Below are positions 1 to 5,425 of a DNA stretch of 12,069 nucleotides, in pieces. Position numbers and translations under genes: made by a program. Source of the DNA: Desulfatirhabdium butyrativorans (GTDB lineage Bacteria > Desulfobacterota > Desulfobacteria > Desulfobacterales > DYRK01); NCBI GenBank assembly GCA_020718785.1, contig DYRK01000101.1, positions 1,792 through 13,860 on the forward strand. The letters run 5' to 3'. Under the pieces are notes generated by a model. It had not been told where the DNA came from. It worked only from the letters and a program-made list of their open reading frames with translations, and did no database searches. Each line of letters begins with the position of its first letter. Within the stretch, counting starts at the first letter, position 1.

Positions 1-24
1 ACCCAGCACCCAGCACCTCTCTAA
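1..24. repeat. short tandem CCCAGCA repeat at window edge
   Basis: The first bases contain ACCCAGCACC followed immediately by another CAGCACC, so a 7-nt unit (CCCAGCA) occurs about twice before the window edge cuts it off. It lies just upstream of the first gene. It may be the end of a longer intergenic simple repeat, but only two units are visible. Confidence 0.35.
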
Positions 25-39
25 CAGGAACAGTTGAAA

Positions 40-693
40 ATGGAACATGAGGATTTTCATAAGACAGTCAAAATCAGTAAAACTATTCGGGATTCTATCC
101 TTTCCAGAGCGCGTAACAACAGCCTGCCCAGATCACTGAGCCGCTTTTTTTCGATGTTGGATAAAAAGGAAATCAGGCATCTGCTTGTGGGCGGCATGGC
201 TTTGCTGCAATATGTCAAAGCGCGCAGCACCGGGGACATTGACCTGATTATCAGCGAATACTCTCTGGAAAAGCTCTCGGAAGTCGAAATCATCGAAAGA
301 AAAGACGATCTTGTGTTTGGCAGGTACTGCGAATTCGAGGTCAATTTCTTTCTGACGCGGAATCCTTTTTTTGACAAAATACTGGAGCAATGCGCCGCAG
401 ATCAGCGGTTTGCGGAAAAAGTCATTTCCTGCGCCACGGTAAAAGGATTGCTGCTGCTCAAGCTGTATGCTCTGCCTTCGTGTTACCGGGAGAGCAGTTT
501 TATCCGGGCTGGCATCTATGAAAATGATATTGCCATGCTCATTTATTACTACAAACCCCAGATTTCCGCGCTGTTTGAGGAACTTTCTCCCTATATGGAA
601 GAGGCTGATGTTGCCGGTCTTCGGGAAATTGTTGCAGATATCGAAAAGCGTATTGAGCGGTTCCGGATATGTTTTCAGCCGGCTCAGAAGTAA
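40..693 (+). CDS. nucleotidyltransferase-fold protein (AbiEii/DUF6036-like)
   Basis: A 217-residue soluble protein. LLVGGMALLQY (GG at residues 51-52) followed about 14 residues later by TGDIDL (Asp66, Asp68) is the signature of the minimal nucleotidyltransferase fold: the Gly pair holds the triphosphate and the two Asp bind metal. Members of this superfamily include AbiEii/MenT-type toxins that modify tRNA and many uncharacterised proteins. The C-terminal half is helical with no recognised domain. A TTG at 34 is possible, but ATG at 40 sits 10 nt after AGGA (26-29), a better spacing. No partner antitoxin (AbiEi-like) is visible upstream, where only 39 nt remain, or downstream, where the next gene is on the other strand. 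The fold assignment is fairly secure; substrate and biological role are not known. Confidence 0.75.
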   Translation: MEHEDFHKTVKISKTIRDSILSRARNNSLPRSLSRFFSMLDKKEIRHLLVGGMALLQYVKARSTGDIDLIISEYSLEKLSEVEIIERKDDLVFGRYCEFEVNFFLTRNPFFDKILEQCAADQRFAEKVISCATVKGLLLLKLYALPSCYRESSFIRAGIYENDIAMLIYYYKPQISALFEELSPYMEEADVAGLREIVADIEKRIERFRICFQPAQK

Positions 694-706
694 TTTCTGA
701 TTATGC

Positions 707-726
707 TTAAAAAATCGGTTTTTTAA
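707..726. terminator. AT-only hairpin between converging genes
   Basis: TTAAAAAA-TCGG-TTTTTTAA forms an 8-bp stem with a 4-nt loop, 13 nt after the stop of the nucleotidyltransferase gene and between two converging transcription units. The T-run on each strand would suit a bidirectional terminator, but the stem has no G-C pairs and would be weak. Confidence 0.4.
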
Positions 727-823
727 ACATCCGTCAAACCCGCTGCCCATGATGAAATGGTAAGTCATACTTTCCGGAATGCAGGTGCGAGTGAAAGAAG
801 TCATCCTTGCAGTCCGGATGCTG

Positions 824-1255
824 TCAGATCAGACTATGCGGGGGATTCCGGTGATTGCGGAGTCCCTCTGTCAGTCTGTCCGTGAGCAGGGGATGCAACG
901 GAGTTTTAAATTCCACGCCGATTTCAAATGCCGCATTTTCCACCGACCAGCGATACCAGCGTATATTAATCGCTGATTCGAAAGCACATTCCGGCGAAAA
1001 AATTTTCAGTTTCAGTCCAGGCATGGGATTCGAGGCAATCAGATGATGCTCATCCAAATAAATGCGTCCTGCGTGAAGGCATGCCCCGGCTTAGGAAAAA
1101 TCCGCAACTTTGACGGAGAGCAGGCTGTGAAAATCCGGGAACCTGATTTCAAGCAGTCCGTCCCATGATACGGCGTATCTTCTTCTGCGCCGGCGGTCCT
1201 TCATCCAGAAAAAGATGTTCCCCATGATCTGAAGCATTTTATTTCCGTTCATCAT
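824..1255 (-). pseudogene. PilZ-domain protein gene with in-frame stop
   Basis: Reading from ATG at 1255, one frame runs for 143 codons to TGA at 824-826, with a single internal TAA at 1091-1093 (codon 55). Before the stop, DRRRRRRYAVSW (residues 20-31) is the Arg-rich RxxxR element of PilZ domains. Across the stop the protein reads VADFS-stop-AGACL, which fits the second PilZ element DxSxxG with the stop in a variable position. The continuation is a plausible PilZ barrel (IRWYRWSVEN, EIGVEF). PilZ proteins bind cyclic di-GMP through these two motifs. The gene has a good ribosome site (GGGAGGATAGGAAA before ATG). The frame is otherwise intact, so a single base change, for example CAA to TAA, explains the damage. 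The product would be a 54-residue fragment without the second motif. The domain call is from motifs only. Confidence 0.72.
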
Positions 1256-1312
1256 TTTCCTATCCTCCCAGGGTTGTCCGTCACGTGCCGGAACCCGCTG
1301 CTCTGTTTATCT

Positions 1313-1359
1313 TATTTCACAGAACGAAAGAATGTGTCAATGGGGTGGAGAGAGTATTC
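1313..1359 (-). promoter_or_regulatory. shared upstream block, copy A (before PilZ gene)
   Basis: Read on the minus strand: GAATACTCTCTC-N2-CCCCATTGA-N11-GTTCTGTGAAATA. The same three segments recur with identical spacing at 1934-1980, while the 11-nt spacer matches at only one base. TTGACA (1335-1340) could be a -35 box; 17 nt further on lies AAATAA, a poor -10. The block ends 57 nt before the PilZ start codon. It probably holds a promoter plus an operator; the regulator is unknown. Confidence 0.6.
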
Positions 1360-1413
1360 GGAGGGGACAAAATGCGTATGCGGCGGGACAGATATAAAAT
1401 CGTTTATATTTCT

Positions 1414-1752
1414 TTACAGCGCCTTTAAAAAGCATTTTGTATAAACCGCGATGATCGTCAGCCCCATACCTGCAAGAAGTCCTGTCATAATCCGCCGCAC
1501 ATTGCTGCTTTCGATATAAAAATAATATTGAAGCGTTCCGTCAACCGTGCATGGAATTAGCAGAAGCATTCCGGTCAGCATCCCCGGTCTCATGTCAAGG
1601 CATTGCAAAACATAAGGGAACGCAATCATGCTGAAAAGAATGCTTGAGCATCTCCAGCACAGCGGAAAACATAAATTGAACAGATGAGGCGCCCGTTGCG
1701 GTTTCTGATTGCAGACAGGCAGACGTCCGATATTCAGGAATCGCTCTATCAT
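1414..1752 (-). CDS. DUF2085 family membrane protein
   Basis: 112 residues, apparently complete. The family pattern is clear: LCWRCSSI (Cys32, Cys35), a membrane segment around residues 36-50, LLLIPCTVDGTLQY (Pro67, Asp71-Gly72), then ESSNVRRIMTGLLAGMGL (Ser-Asn at 83-84, Arg86-87, GLLAG at 91-95). DUF2085 proteins are small bacterial integral membrane proteins of unknown function; the CxRC pair is their hallmark and may bind metal or form a redox pair (inference). The last helix is about residues 89-107. The start codon ATG at 1752 follows GGAGGG with good spacing. The gene lies 22 nt downstream of a small membrane ORF on the same strand, probably in one transcript from the promoter block at 1934-1980. 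Its last codons run close to the end of the copy A block, with no clear terminator between. Confidence 0.8.
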   Translation of the reverse strand: MIERFLNIGRLPVCNQKPQRAPHLFNLCFPLCWRCSSILFSMIAFPYVLQCLDMRPGMLTGMLLLIPCTVDGTLQYYFYIESSNVRRIMTGLLAGMGLTIIAVYTKCFLKAL

Positions 1753-1774
1753 TTATGTCCCTCCAACCGCTGTC

Positions 1775-1900
1775 TCACAGTGCTGTGGCAAAATACATGA
1801 AGAATATGACCATAATCATGCAACAGCAGGCCGGGCCTCCTCTGCTTTCGGATGATGACGAGTCTTCTTCTTCGATATATGCCATATATCTTCTTCCCAT
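1775..1900 (-). CDS. small single-helix membrane protein (41 aa)
   Basis: A 41-residue ORF from ATG at 1900 to TGA at 1775-1777. It has an acidic, Ser-rich N-terminal part (EEEDSSSSES), a Gly-Pro break, a Cys triplet and then a hydrophobic helix MIMVIFFMYFATAL at the C-terminus. That suggests a tail-anchored small membrane protein. A G-rich ribosome site (GGGGGACC) precedes the start, the shared upstream block ends 33 nt before it, and DUF2085 follows 22 nt downstream. These positions make a two-gene operon likely. No family is recognised; the Cys triplet beside the membrane could act with the CxRC pair of the DUF2085 protein (inference). An overlapping 98-codon plus-strand frame here has no ribosome site or domain and is less credible. 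Confidence 0.5.
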   Translation of the reverse strand: MGRRYMAYIEEEDSSSSESRGGPACCCMIMVIFFMYFATAL

Positions 1901-1933
1901 TGGCCGGTCCCCCTGTTTCTGTTTTTATTTATC

Positions 1934-1980
1934 TATTTCACAGAACAGCACTCGAAATCAATGGGGCAGAGAGAGTATTC
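1934..1980 (-). promoter_or_regulatory. shared upstream block, copy B (before small ORF/DUF2085)
   Basis: Same structure as the block before the PilZ gene: GAATACTCTCTC, CCCCATTGA and GTTCTGTGAAATA at identical spacing, with an unrelated 11-nt spacer. The possible -35 is TTGATT (1956-1961), with AAATAG 17 nt on. Similarity continues outside the core (TCTGTTT on one side, an AGGG-type segment on the other). Conserved boxes around a free spacer are what a promoter or two-part operator would leave. Confidence 0.6.
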
Positions 1981-2051
1981 AGGTAGGGCAGATTGTCTCC
2001 GGAGTCCTGAAAATCAAAATTATTAAAACGGTATTCGGGCAGGGCAGATAA
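1976..2051. repeat. direct repeat GTATTC-RGG-YAGGGCAGAT
   Basis: GTATTCAGGTAGGGCAGAT at 1975-1993 recurs as GTATTCGGGCAGGGCAGAT at 2031-2049, 17 of 19 bases, 56 nt apart. A weaker copy of the same motif follows block A (GTATTCGGAGGGGACA from 1354). The outer part of the regulatory block is therefore itself repeated upstream of copy B. It may be an extra operator site or a local duplication. The stretch 2052-2131 after it holds nothing recognised. Confidence 0.5.
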
Positions 2052-2131
2052 TTTCCTGCTGCCGGTTCATGAACACCCGGACCGGAGCAACCCGAATCGA
2101 GCGATTTTTTTCTTTACTTTATAACTATTAT

Positions 2132-2284
2132 ATGTTAAACCGGACTGAAAAAAAGAAGGCATCTGTTTTTCAACGGCTGAATAAACACGAGCTTTCTGAC
2201 TGGCTTCAAGATTATTCATCGGGCGGCCTCCGGCGTAAAAATATCGTATCAAATGGGAGCCAGGACGACGAACATCAAAGATGA
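2132..2284 (+). CDS. doubtful small ORF before broken ATPase gene
   Basis: A 50-residue frame (from ATG 2132; the frame stays open back to 2069) ends TGA at 2282-2284, overlapping an ATG at 2281 in the arrangement ATGA that often marks coupled genes. The sequence KHELSDWLQDYSSGGLRRKN looks like a real, helical protein tail, whereas the part before 2132 does not. No domain is recognised and no ribosome site is clear. It could be a remnant of a small gene once coupled to the ATPase gene, or chance. The interval 1993-2131 holds no gene. Confidence 0.25.
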   Translation: MLNRTEKKKASVFQRLNKHELSDWLQDYSSGGLRRKNIVSNGSQDDEHQR

Positions 2285-2295
2285 GTTATATAATT

Positions 2296-2651
2296 ATGGC
2301 AGACGCATTAGATAAACTGACGATAAAAGGCTTCAAATCAATTCAAAAGCTTGAAGATTTCGAGCTTGCAGACCTGAATGTTCTCATCGGCGGAAACGGG
2401 GCGGGAAAAAGCAATTTTACAGATTTTCCGTATGTTGCGGGCAATGATGGAATTGCCCTTGCCGGGTCTTGCAAGTGCAAGTTTGCAGAGCTATATCGCT
2501 GACGGCGGCGGCAGTGATGATTTTCTTTTTAACGGTCCGAAGATCACGGAACAGATCGAGGTGAAAACAATATCCCGGTTATGAGATTGCCGCAAGTATG
2601 ACGCCCGCAGACGACAGAGGAGCGCAGAAACAGATTAGGCGGTGTGATTGA
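2296..2651 (+). pseudogene. AAA ATPase (OLD/RecF-like), frameshifted N-terminal fragment
   Basis: ATG 2296 opens KLTIKGFKSIQKLEDFEL, then LNVLIGGNGAGKSNF, the first strands and Walker A (GGNGAGKS) of the SMC/RecF-like AAA_21 ATPases that accompany many defence and repair systems. After NFTDF the frame is wrong: the expected continuation F-R-M-L-R-A-M-M lies one frame over. This is explained by loss of two T residues in the run at 2424-2427. That second frame gives LQSYIADGGGSDDFLFNGPK and then stops at about 2581. A third frame continues from about 2568 as GYEIAASMTPADDRG until TGA at 2649-2651. The order of the fragments is collinear with one ATPase N-terminus of about 120 residues. Walker B and the rest are absent, replaced by an unrelated gene remnant. 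Certainly nonfunctional. Confidence 0.72.
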
Positions 2652-2946
2652 TTTCTACCGTTCACCGCTTGCCCAGGGCTACGCCCCTACGGGCTTGTCC
2701 GTACCGAATTATCCCGAAATGTATTCGGTGTGGGATAAATGGCTCAAACTGGCTATCTCAGAAGAAGTGGATGCCCGGACCGCGCTGAACGGTCTGGCAA
2801 AAGGGCAGGAAGACGTGCTGAAAAGTCTGGGGTATAAGCTCAGCCCGGAAGAAAGCGCACGGTGGGAAAAAGAAAACGGGCTGAAGAAAAAACGCGCTCA
2901 GGAGGTAAAACCGGTCACGGTCAGTCCTGACAGCGCATGGCAATAA
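2644..2946 (+). pseudogene. C-terminal remnant of ABC solute-binding protein
   Basis: A 100-codon frame (open back to 2602, first usable start GTG 2644) with no signal peptide. APTGLSVPNYPEMYSVWDKW followed by LAISEEVDARTALNGLAKGQEDVL resembles the end of family-1 extracellular solute-binding proteins, where a final pair of helices with W-x-K/x-A-L-x-x-x-A closes the C-terminal lobe. It then has a charged tail (SPEESARWEKENGLKKKRAQE). The N-terminal 300 or so residues expected for the family are missing, and the fragment begins exactly where the broken ATPase ends, so it is a fusion scar. No ribosome site precedes the GTG. It is unlikely to be expressed as a working binding protein, since it lacks export signal and ligand site. 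Confidence 0.6.
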
Positions 2947-2957
2947 TTTGAATGACT

Positions 2958-2986
2958 GCCTGCGAAGGCTGAGAACCTTCGCAGGC
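2958..2986 (+). terminator. perfect 11-bp hairpin after solute-binding remnant
   Basis: GCCTGCGAAGG-CTGAGAA-CCTTCGCAGGC, an 11-bp perfect stem with 7-nt loop, begins 11 nt after the stop of the solute-binding remnant. It lacks a following T-run, so it may be a transcript-stabilising 3' hairpin or a T-less terminator. It also lies 22 nt before the phosphatase start codon, so it would be in the leader if transcription continues. Confidence 0.6.
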
Positions 2987-3007
2987 GCAAAAATACAGGG
3001 GAAAGAC

Positions 3008-4747
3008 ATGATGCTGCATAACTTCAAACTGAAAACGCTCATTGTCTGGTGTCTGATTCTGTTGAGCGTCTGTTCCACGGTTATTCTTTCGGGGGTATTC
3101 TTCCGGTATTATCAGAAAGCGACTGTCAGAACATCTGAAAATTGGATAGATCAGACCAAAATCATCATTCGGCATCAACTGAAAATCTCCGAAGACCACC
3201 TGTCCGAAGTCGCCAAAAATTTTCTGGAACGGCGGGATGTCGAAGACTGGATTCTGTTTCACAACACCGTGAAACAGGATATGTCGGTAGAAACTGTTGC
3301 GGAAAGAAGGAGAGCCAACCTGATACTCAGGCTGTATCAGGAATCGCTGGCACAGGAAATTGATCGGGCGTTCATCTTAGACAAAGATCAGGACGTTATA
3401 TGCGGCGTGATCAATGAAGAAAAAGTATCGAGACTGTTTTATGTTTTTCAGAACGGCATGAAGGAAGTTGTTGTTGCCAAAGGCGTCGAGCCGACAATCA
3501 ATCAATGGAAGTTTGATGATCAGCCGCCCCGTCCGGAGATAATCACCCGGCATTATCTGATCGAAGGTGAAAAACCCTATCTTGCGGTGCGTTATCAAAA
3601 AAACAGCGAACCGTCTTCCGAGGCCAAGTCTTTGAAAATGGAAAACAGCGAACCGTCTTCCTGTGCGATGTTTACAAAAATGCACATCGGCAATCAGTTC
3701 CTTGACAATACCGCTCAACTGACCGGAACCCCCCTTCGTCTTCTGGCTGACGGAAAAATCATAGCCGGGGACGTAGTTAAGGGAGATTTTATCACAGGGC
3801 TTTTTCCTGTAGAAAAAAATATTGCCTTTGAGATAAACTTTCCCATAGCGAATGCGAAAAAAGATGTCAGAAATGCCTTTGTTTTTATCTGCATCGCTTC
3901 GGGACATTTGGATACAGCCCTTTCCACAGAAAGAAAAGATGAAATCGGACAACTGGCGTGCGACATTGACAAAATGAGACTGGCAATAAAAGAGATGACG
4001 GAAAATCTGAAGGAGCAGGAACGGCTGAAAAGCGAAATGGAGCTTGCCAGAAAGATTCAGACGGTTCTGCTTCCGAAAAATCCCGTCATATCCGGCTATG
4101 AGATTGCCGTAAGCATGAATCCGGCAGAAGAAGTCGGCGGCGATTATTATGACGTGATTTCAGTCGGGGGCTTTGACTGGATTGTCATCGGGGATGTTTC
4201 GGGACACGGCGTGACTGCCGGGCTTGTGATGATGATGGTGCAGACGTCCATCCATACCGTGCTGCTTCAGAATCCCGAGACGCCGACCTCGGAACTGCTG
4301 TCCGTCGTCAACCGGGCAATATATGAAAACCTCGTGAAAATGGATGAGAGCAAGCATATGACCATTGTTGTGCTTGCCTGCGGCAAAGACGGCTTTTTCG
4401 ATTTTTCGGGTCTGCACGATGACATGCTGCTCTGGTGCGCCGACACCCGGAAAGTGGAGACTATCGAAACAGACGGGATGTGGATCGGACTTGAACCGGA
4501 TATTTCCGAAATGCTGGATGTGGATGCGTTCAAAATGGAGAAGGGAGACTGCCTTGTGCTTTACAGCGACGGCATCACCGAGGCATGGGGAAAAGACAGA
4601 AAAATGTTCGGAAGCGAACGGCTGATCAGCGTTGTCGAAAAGTTCGGGGACAGATCTGTTTCCGAAATCCATGCAGCGATTATGGATGCGTTAAGTCCTT
4701 ATGATAAATCCGATGATGTCACTTTGCTTGTGATGAAGCGGGTGTGA
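3008..4747 (+). CDS. SpoIIE/RsbU-type serine phosphatase, membrane sensor
   Basis: 579 residues. It dephosphorylates a STAS-domain partner, very likely the product of the gene at 6040. Residues 9-32 form a membrane helix (TLIVWCLILLSVCSTVILSG); about 33-285 would be an extracytoplasmic sensor region; 289-297 (NAFVFICIA) is all that remains of a second helix; 298-345 is the distal HAMP part (DEIGQLA) and a coiled linker; 345-579 is the PP2C/SpoIIE domain. Metal-binding motifs are intact: GGDYYD (Asp379, Asp382), GDVSGHG (Asp396), YSDGITE (Asp521), DDVTLLV (Asp569-570). NSEPSS occurs twice, at 199 and 213. Start ATG 3008 follows AGGGG by 6 nt; an upstream TTG (2948) in frame lies before the hairpin and is less likely. 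The last 42 nt are repeated at 5308-5349. The apparent deletion of helix 2 and the first HAMP helix makes signalling doubtful. Confidence 0.9.
   Translation: MMLHNFKLKTLIVWCLILLSVCSTVILSGVFFRYYQKATVRTSENWIDQTKIIIRHQLKISEDHLSEVAKNFLERRDVEDWILFHNTVKQDMSVETVAERRRANLILRLYQESLAQEIDRAFILDKDQDVICGVINEEKVSRLFYVFQNGMKEVVVAKGVEPTINQWKFDDQPPRPEIITRHYLIEGEKPYLAVRYQKNSEPSSEAKSLKMENSEPSSCAMFTKMHIGNQFLDNTAQLTGTPLRLLADGKIIAGDVVKGDFITGLFPVEKNIAFEINFPIANAKKDVRNAFVFICIASGHLDTALSTERKDEIGQLACDIDKMRLAIKEMTENLKEQERLKSEMELARKIQTVLLPKNPVISGYEIAVSMNPAEEVGGDYYDVISVGGFDWIVIGDVSGHGVTAGLVMMMVQTSIHTVLLQNPETPTSELLSVVNRAIYENLVKMDESKHMTIVVLACGKDGFFDFSGLHDDMLLWCADTRKVETIETDGMWIGLEPDISEMLDVDAFKMEKGDCLVLYSDGITEAWGKDRKMFGSERLISVVEKFGDRSVSEIHAAIMDALSPYDKSDDVTLLVMKRV
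3600..3661 (+). repeat. 42-nt spaced direct repeat inside phosphatase gene
   Basis: AAACAGCGAACCGTCTTCC occurs at 3601-3619 and 3643-3661, exactly 42 nt (14 codons) apart, so the reading frame is kept. Both copies encode NSEPSS; the sequence that follows each differs (EAKSLKM, CAMFTKM). It looks like an old 14-codon tandem duplication in the sensor region. Confidence 0.8.
4706..4747 (+). repeat. direct repeat copy 1 (3' end of phosphatase gene)
   Basis: The last 42 nt of the phosphatase gene, encoding the metal-binding SDDVTLL and the C-terminus VMKRV plus stop, are repeated at 5308-5349 with 41 of 42 bases identical. Weaker similarity extends about 15 nt further upstream. The two copies bracket the toxin-antitoxin pair. 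Confidence 0.95.
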
Positions 4748-4754
4748 ACTGACT

Positions 4755-5033
4755 ATGAGATTTGAATTTGACAAAAAGAAGAGTCAGAAATTAAGAAAAA
4801 ATCCGAAAAGAAAAATCGGTTTTGAAGAGTCTCTTGAAATCTGGGAACACCCTTATTACGAGGACTTCCGACCTGATAATCCTGAACAGTTCCGTGTAAT
4901 AGGCTGGGTTCAGGGGAAACTGTATTCCGTTATTTACGAATTGCGGGAAGATACTGAAGGGGAATACTGTCACCTTGTAACTCTTTGGAAATCAACGCAT
5001 CAGGAGGAAAAATTATATGAAAAAAATGTATAA
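4755..5033 (+). CDS. BrnT-like toxin
   Basis: 92 residues, the usual BrnT size. The N-terminal FEFDKKKSQK, IGFEESLEIWEHPYY, DNPEQFRVIGWVQGKLYSVIYELRED and C-terminal LVTLWKSTHQEEKLYEK follow the order of BrnT toxins (F-x-W/F-D, FeeA, D-x-x-x-x-R-x-x-x-G, then S-x-R-x-A-x-x-x-E-x-x-Y). BrnT is a RelE-fold ribonuclease that stalls growth and is bound by BrnA. The final motif is altered (KSTHQEE for the usual ARxAxxxER), so it belongs to a divergent branch; whether it still cuts RNA is unknown. ATG 4755 begins 7 nt after the phosphatase stop and no separate promoter is seen, so the pair may be read from the phosphatase transcript. It overlaps the antitoxin gene by 17 nt. Confidence 0.72.
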   Translation: MRFEFDKKKSQKLRKNPKRKIGFEESLEIWEHPYYEDFRPDNPEQFRVIGWVQGKLYSVIYELREDTEGEYCHLVTLWKSTHQEEKLYEKNV

Positions 5034-5295
5034 AAATACAACTGTCCCTTCAGCAGATGAACTTGCAGATATGACTGACAGAGGAGAAGATATTTCCTGT
5101 TTTTTCAGTAATAACGGTAAAATGAAGTACCCTTCACAGAAGATCGGCGTTGACTTTCCGGCTGATATGTTAAGGGAATTGGATGATGTTGCAGGGGAAA
5201 TGAATGTAGGACGCCTTGCAATTATCAAGATATTTCTCCGACATGCACTGGACCAGTATTATTCAGCAAGAAAGGAACGTGTCAGGACTGATTAA
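5017..5295 (+). CDS. BrnA-like ribbon-helix-helix antitoxin
   Basis: 92 residues. The N-terminal half (TVPSADELADMTDRGEDISCFF) is the flexible toxin-binding type of arm; the C-terminal half, KIGVDFPADMLRELDDVAGEMNVGRLAIIKIFLRHALDQYY, reads as strand-helix-helix of the MetJ/Arc/CopG class, a dimeric DNA-binding fold. Such antitoxins neutralise the toxin and repress their own operon. The gene has the best ribosome site here (AGGAGG at 5002-5007, 9 nt before ATG 5017), inside the toxin gene, which would give more antitoxin than toxin. Toxin-first order and overlap are typical of brnTA. Thirteen nucleotides after its stop begins the second copy of the phosphatase 3' end. Confidence 0.75.
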   Translation: MKKMYKNTTVPSADELADMTDRGEDISCFFSNNGKMKYPSQKIGVDFPADMLRELDDVAGEMNVGRLAIIKIFLRHALDQYYSARKERVRTD

Positions 5296-5307
5296 AGTCT
5301 TATGGGG

Positions 5308-5349
5308 AAATCCGATGATGTCACTTTGTTTGTGATGAAGCGGGTGTGA
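5308..5349 (+). repeat. direct repeat copy 2 (orphan 3' end of phosphatase gene)
   Basis: 41 of 42 bases match 4706-4747 (one C to T), including the terminal TGA, but no phosphatase coding sequence precedes it. Reading it in the old frame gives SDDVTLFVMKRV-stop. Removing 4748-5349 would restore a simple phosphatase-kinase gene order. Confidence 0.95.
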
Positions 5350-5368
5350 GATTATTTTCCGCTACATA

Positions 5369-5397
5369 TTGACCGCTTCCGAATATCGAAGTATGAT
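5369..5397 (+). promoter_or_regulatory. sigma70-type promoter for the partner-switching pair
   Basis: TTGACC (5369-5374), 17-nt spacer, TATGAT (5392-5397), 28 nt before the start codon of the ATP-binding protein. Both boxes match the consensus at 5 of 6 positions with ideal spacing. It lies just downstream of the second 42-nt repeat, so the kinase-like and STAS genes can be transcribed without the phosphatase. Confidence 0.72.
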
Positions 5398-5425
5398 ATA
5401 AATTCGTGAGGGAGATGAAAAAGCA

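Noticed and set aside
133..804. 223-codon minus-strand frame opposite the nucleotidyltransferase gene
   Set aside because: The opposite strand has clear GG and DxD motifs and a ribosome site; this frame has no such support.
1091..1093. Stop-codon recoding of TAA in the PilZ gene
   Set aside because: Other genes here use TAA as a normal terminator (e.g. the solute-binding remnant and the STAS gene) and no recoding signal is visible; a nonsense mutation is simpler.
1755..2051. 98-codon plus-strand frame
   Set aside because: It has Ser runs and no domain, no ribosome site, and lies antisense to the small membrane ORF and across the conserved promoter block.
2948..3007. TTG 2948 as the phosphatase start, adding 20 residues
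   Set aside because: These codons run through the 11-bp hairpin and add Arg-rich sequence unlike a membrane protein N-terminus; ATG 3008 has a good ribosome site.
4748..5307. Insertion-sequence or integron cassette around the TA pair
   Set aside because: No transposase, terminal inverted repeats or attC-like site was found; only the gene-derived direct repeat is visible.
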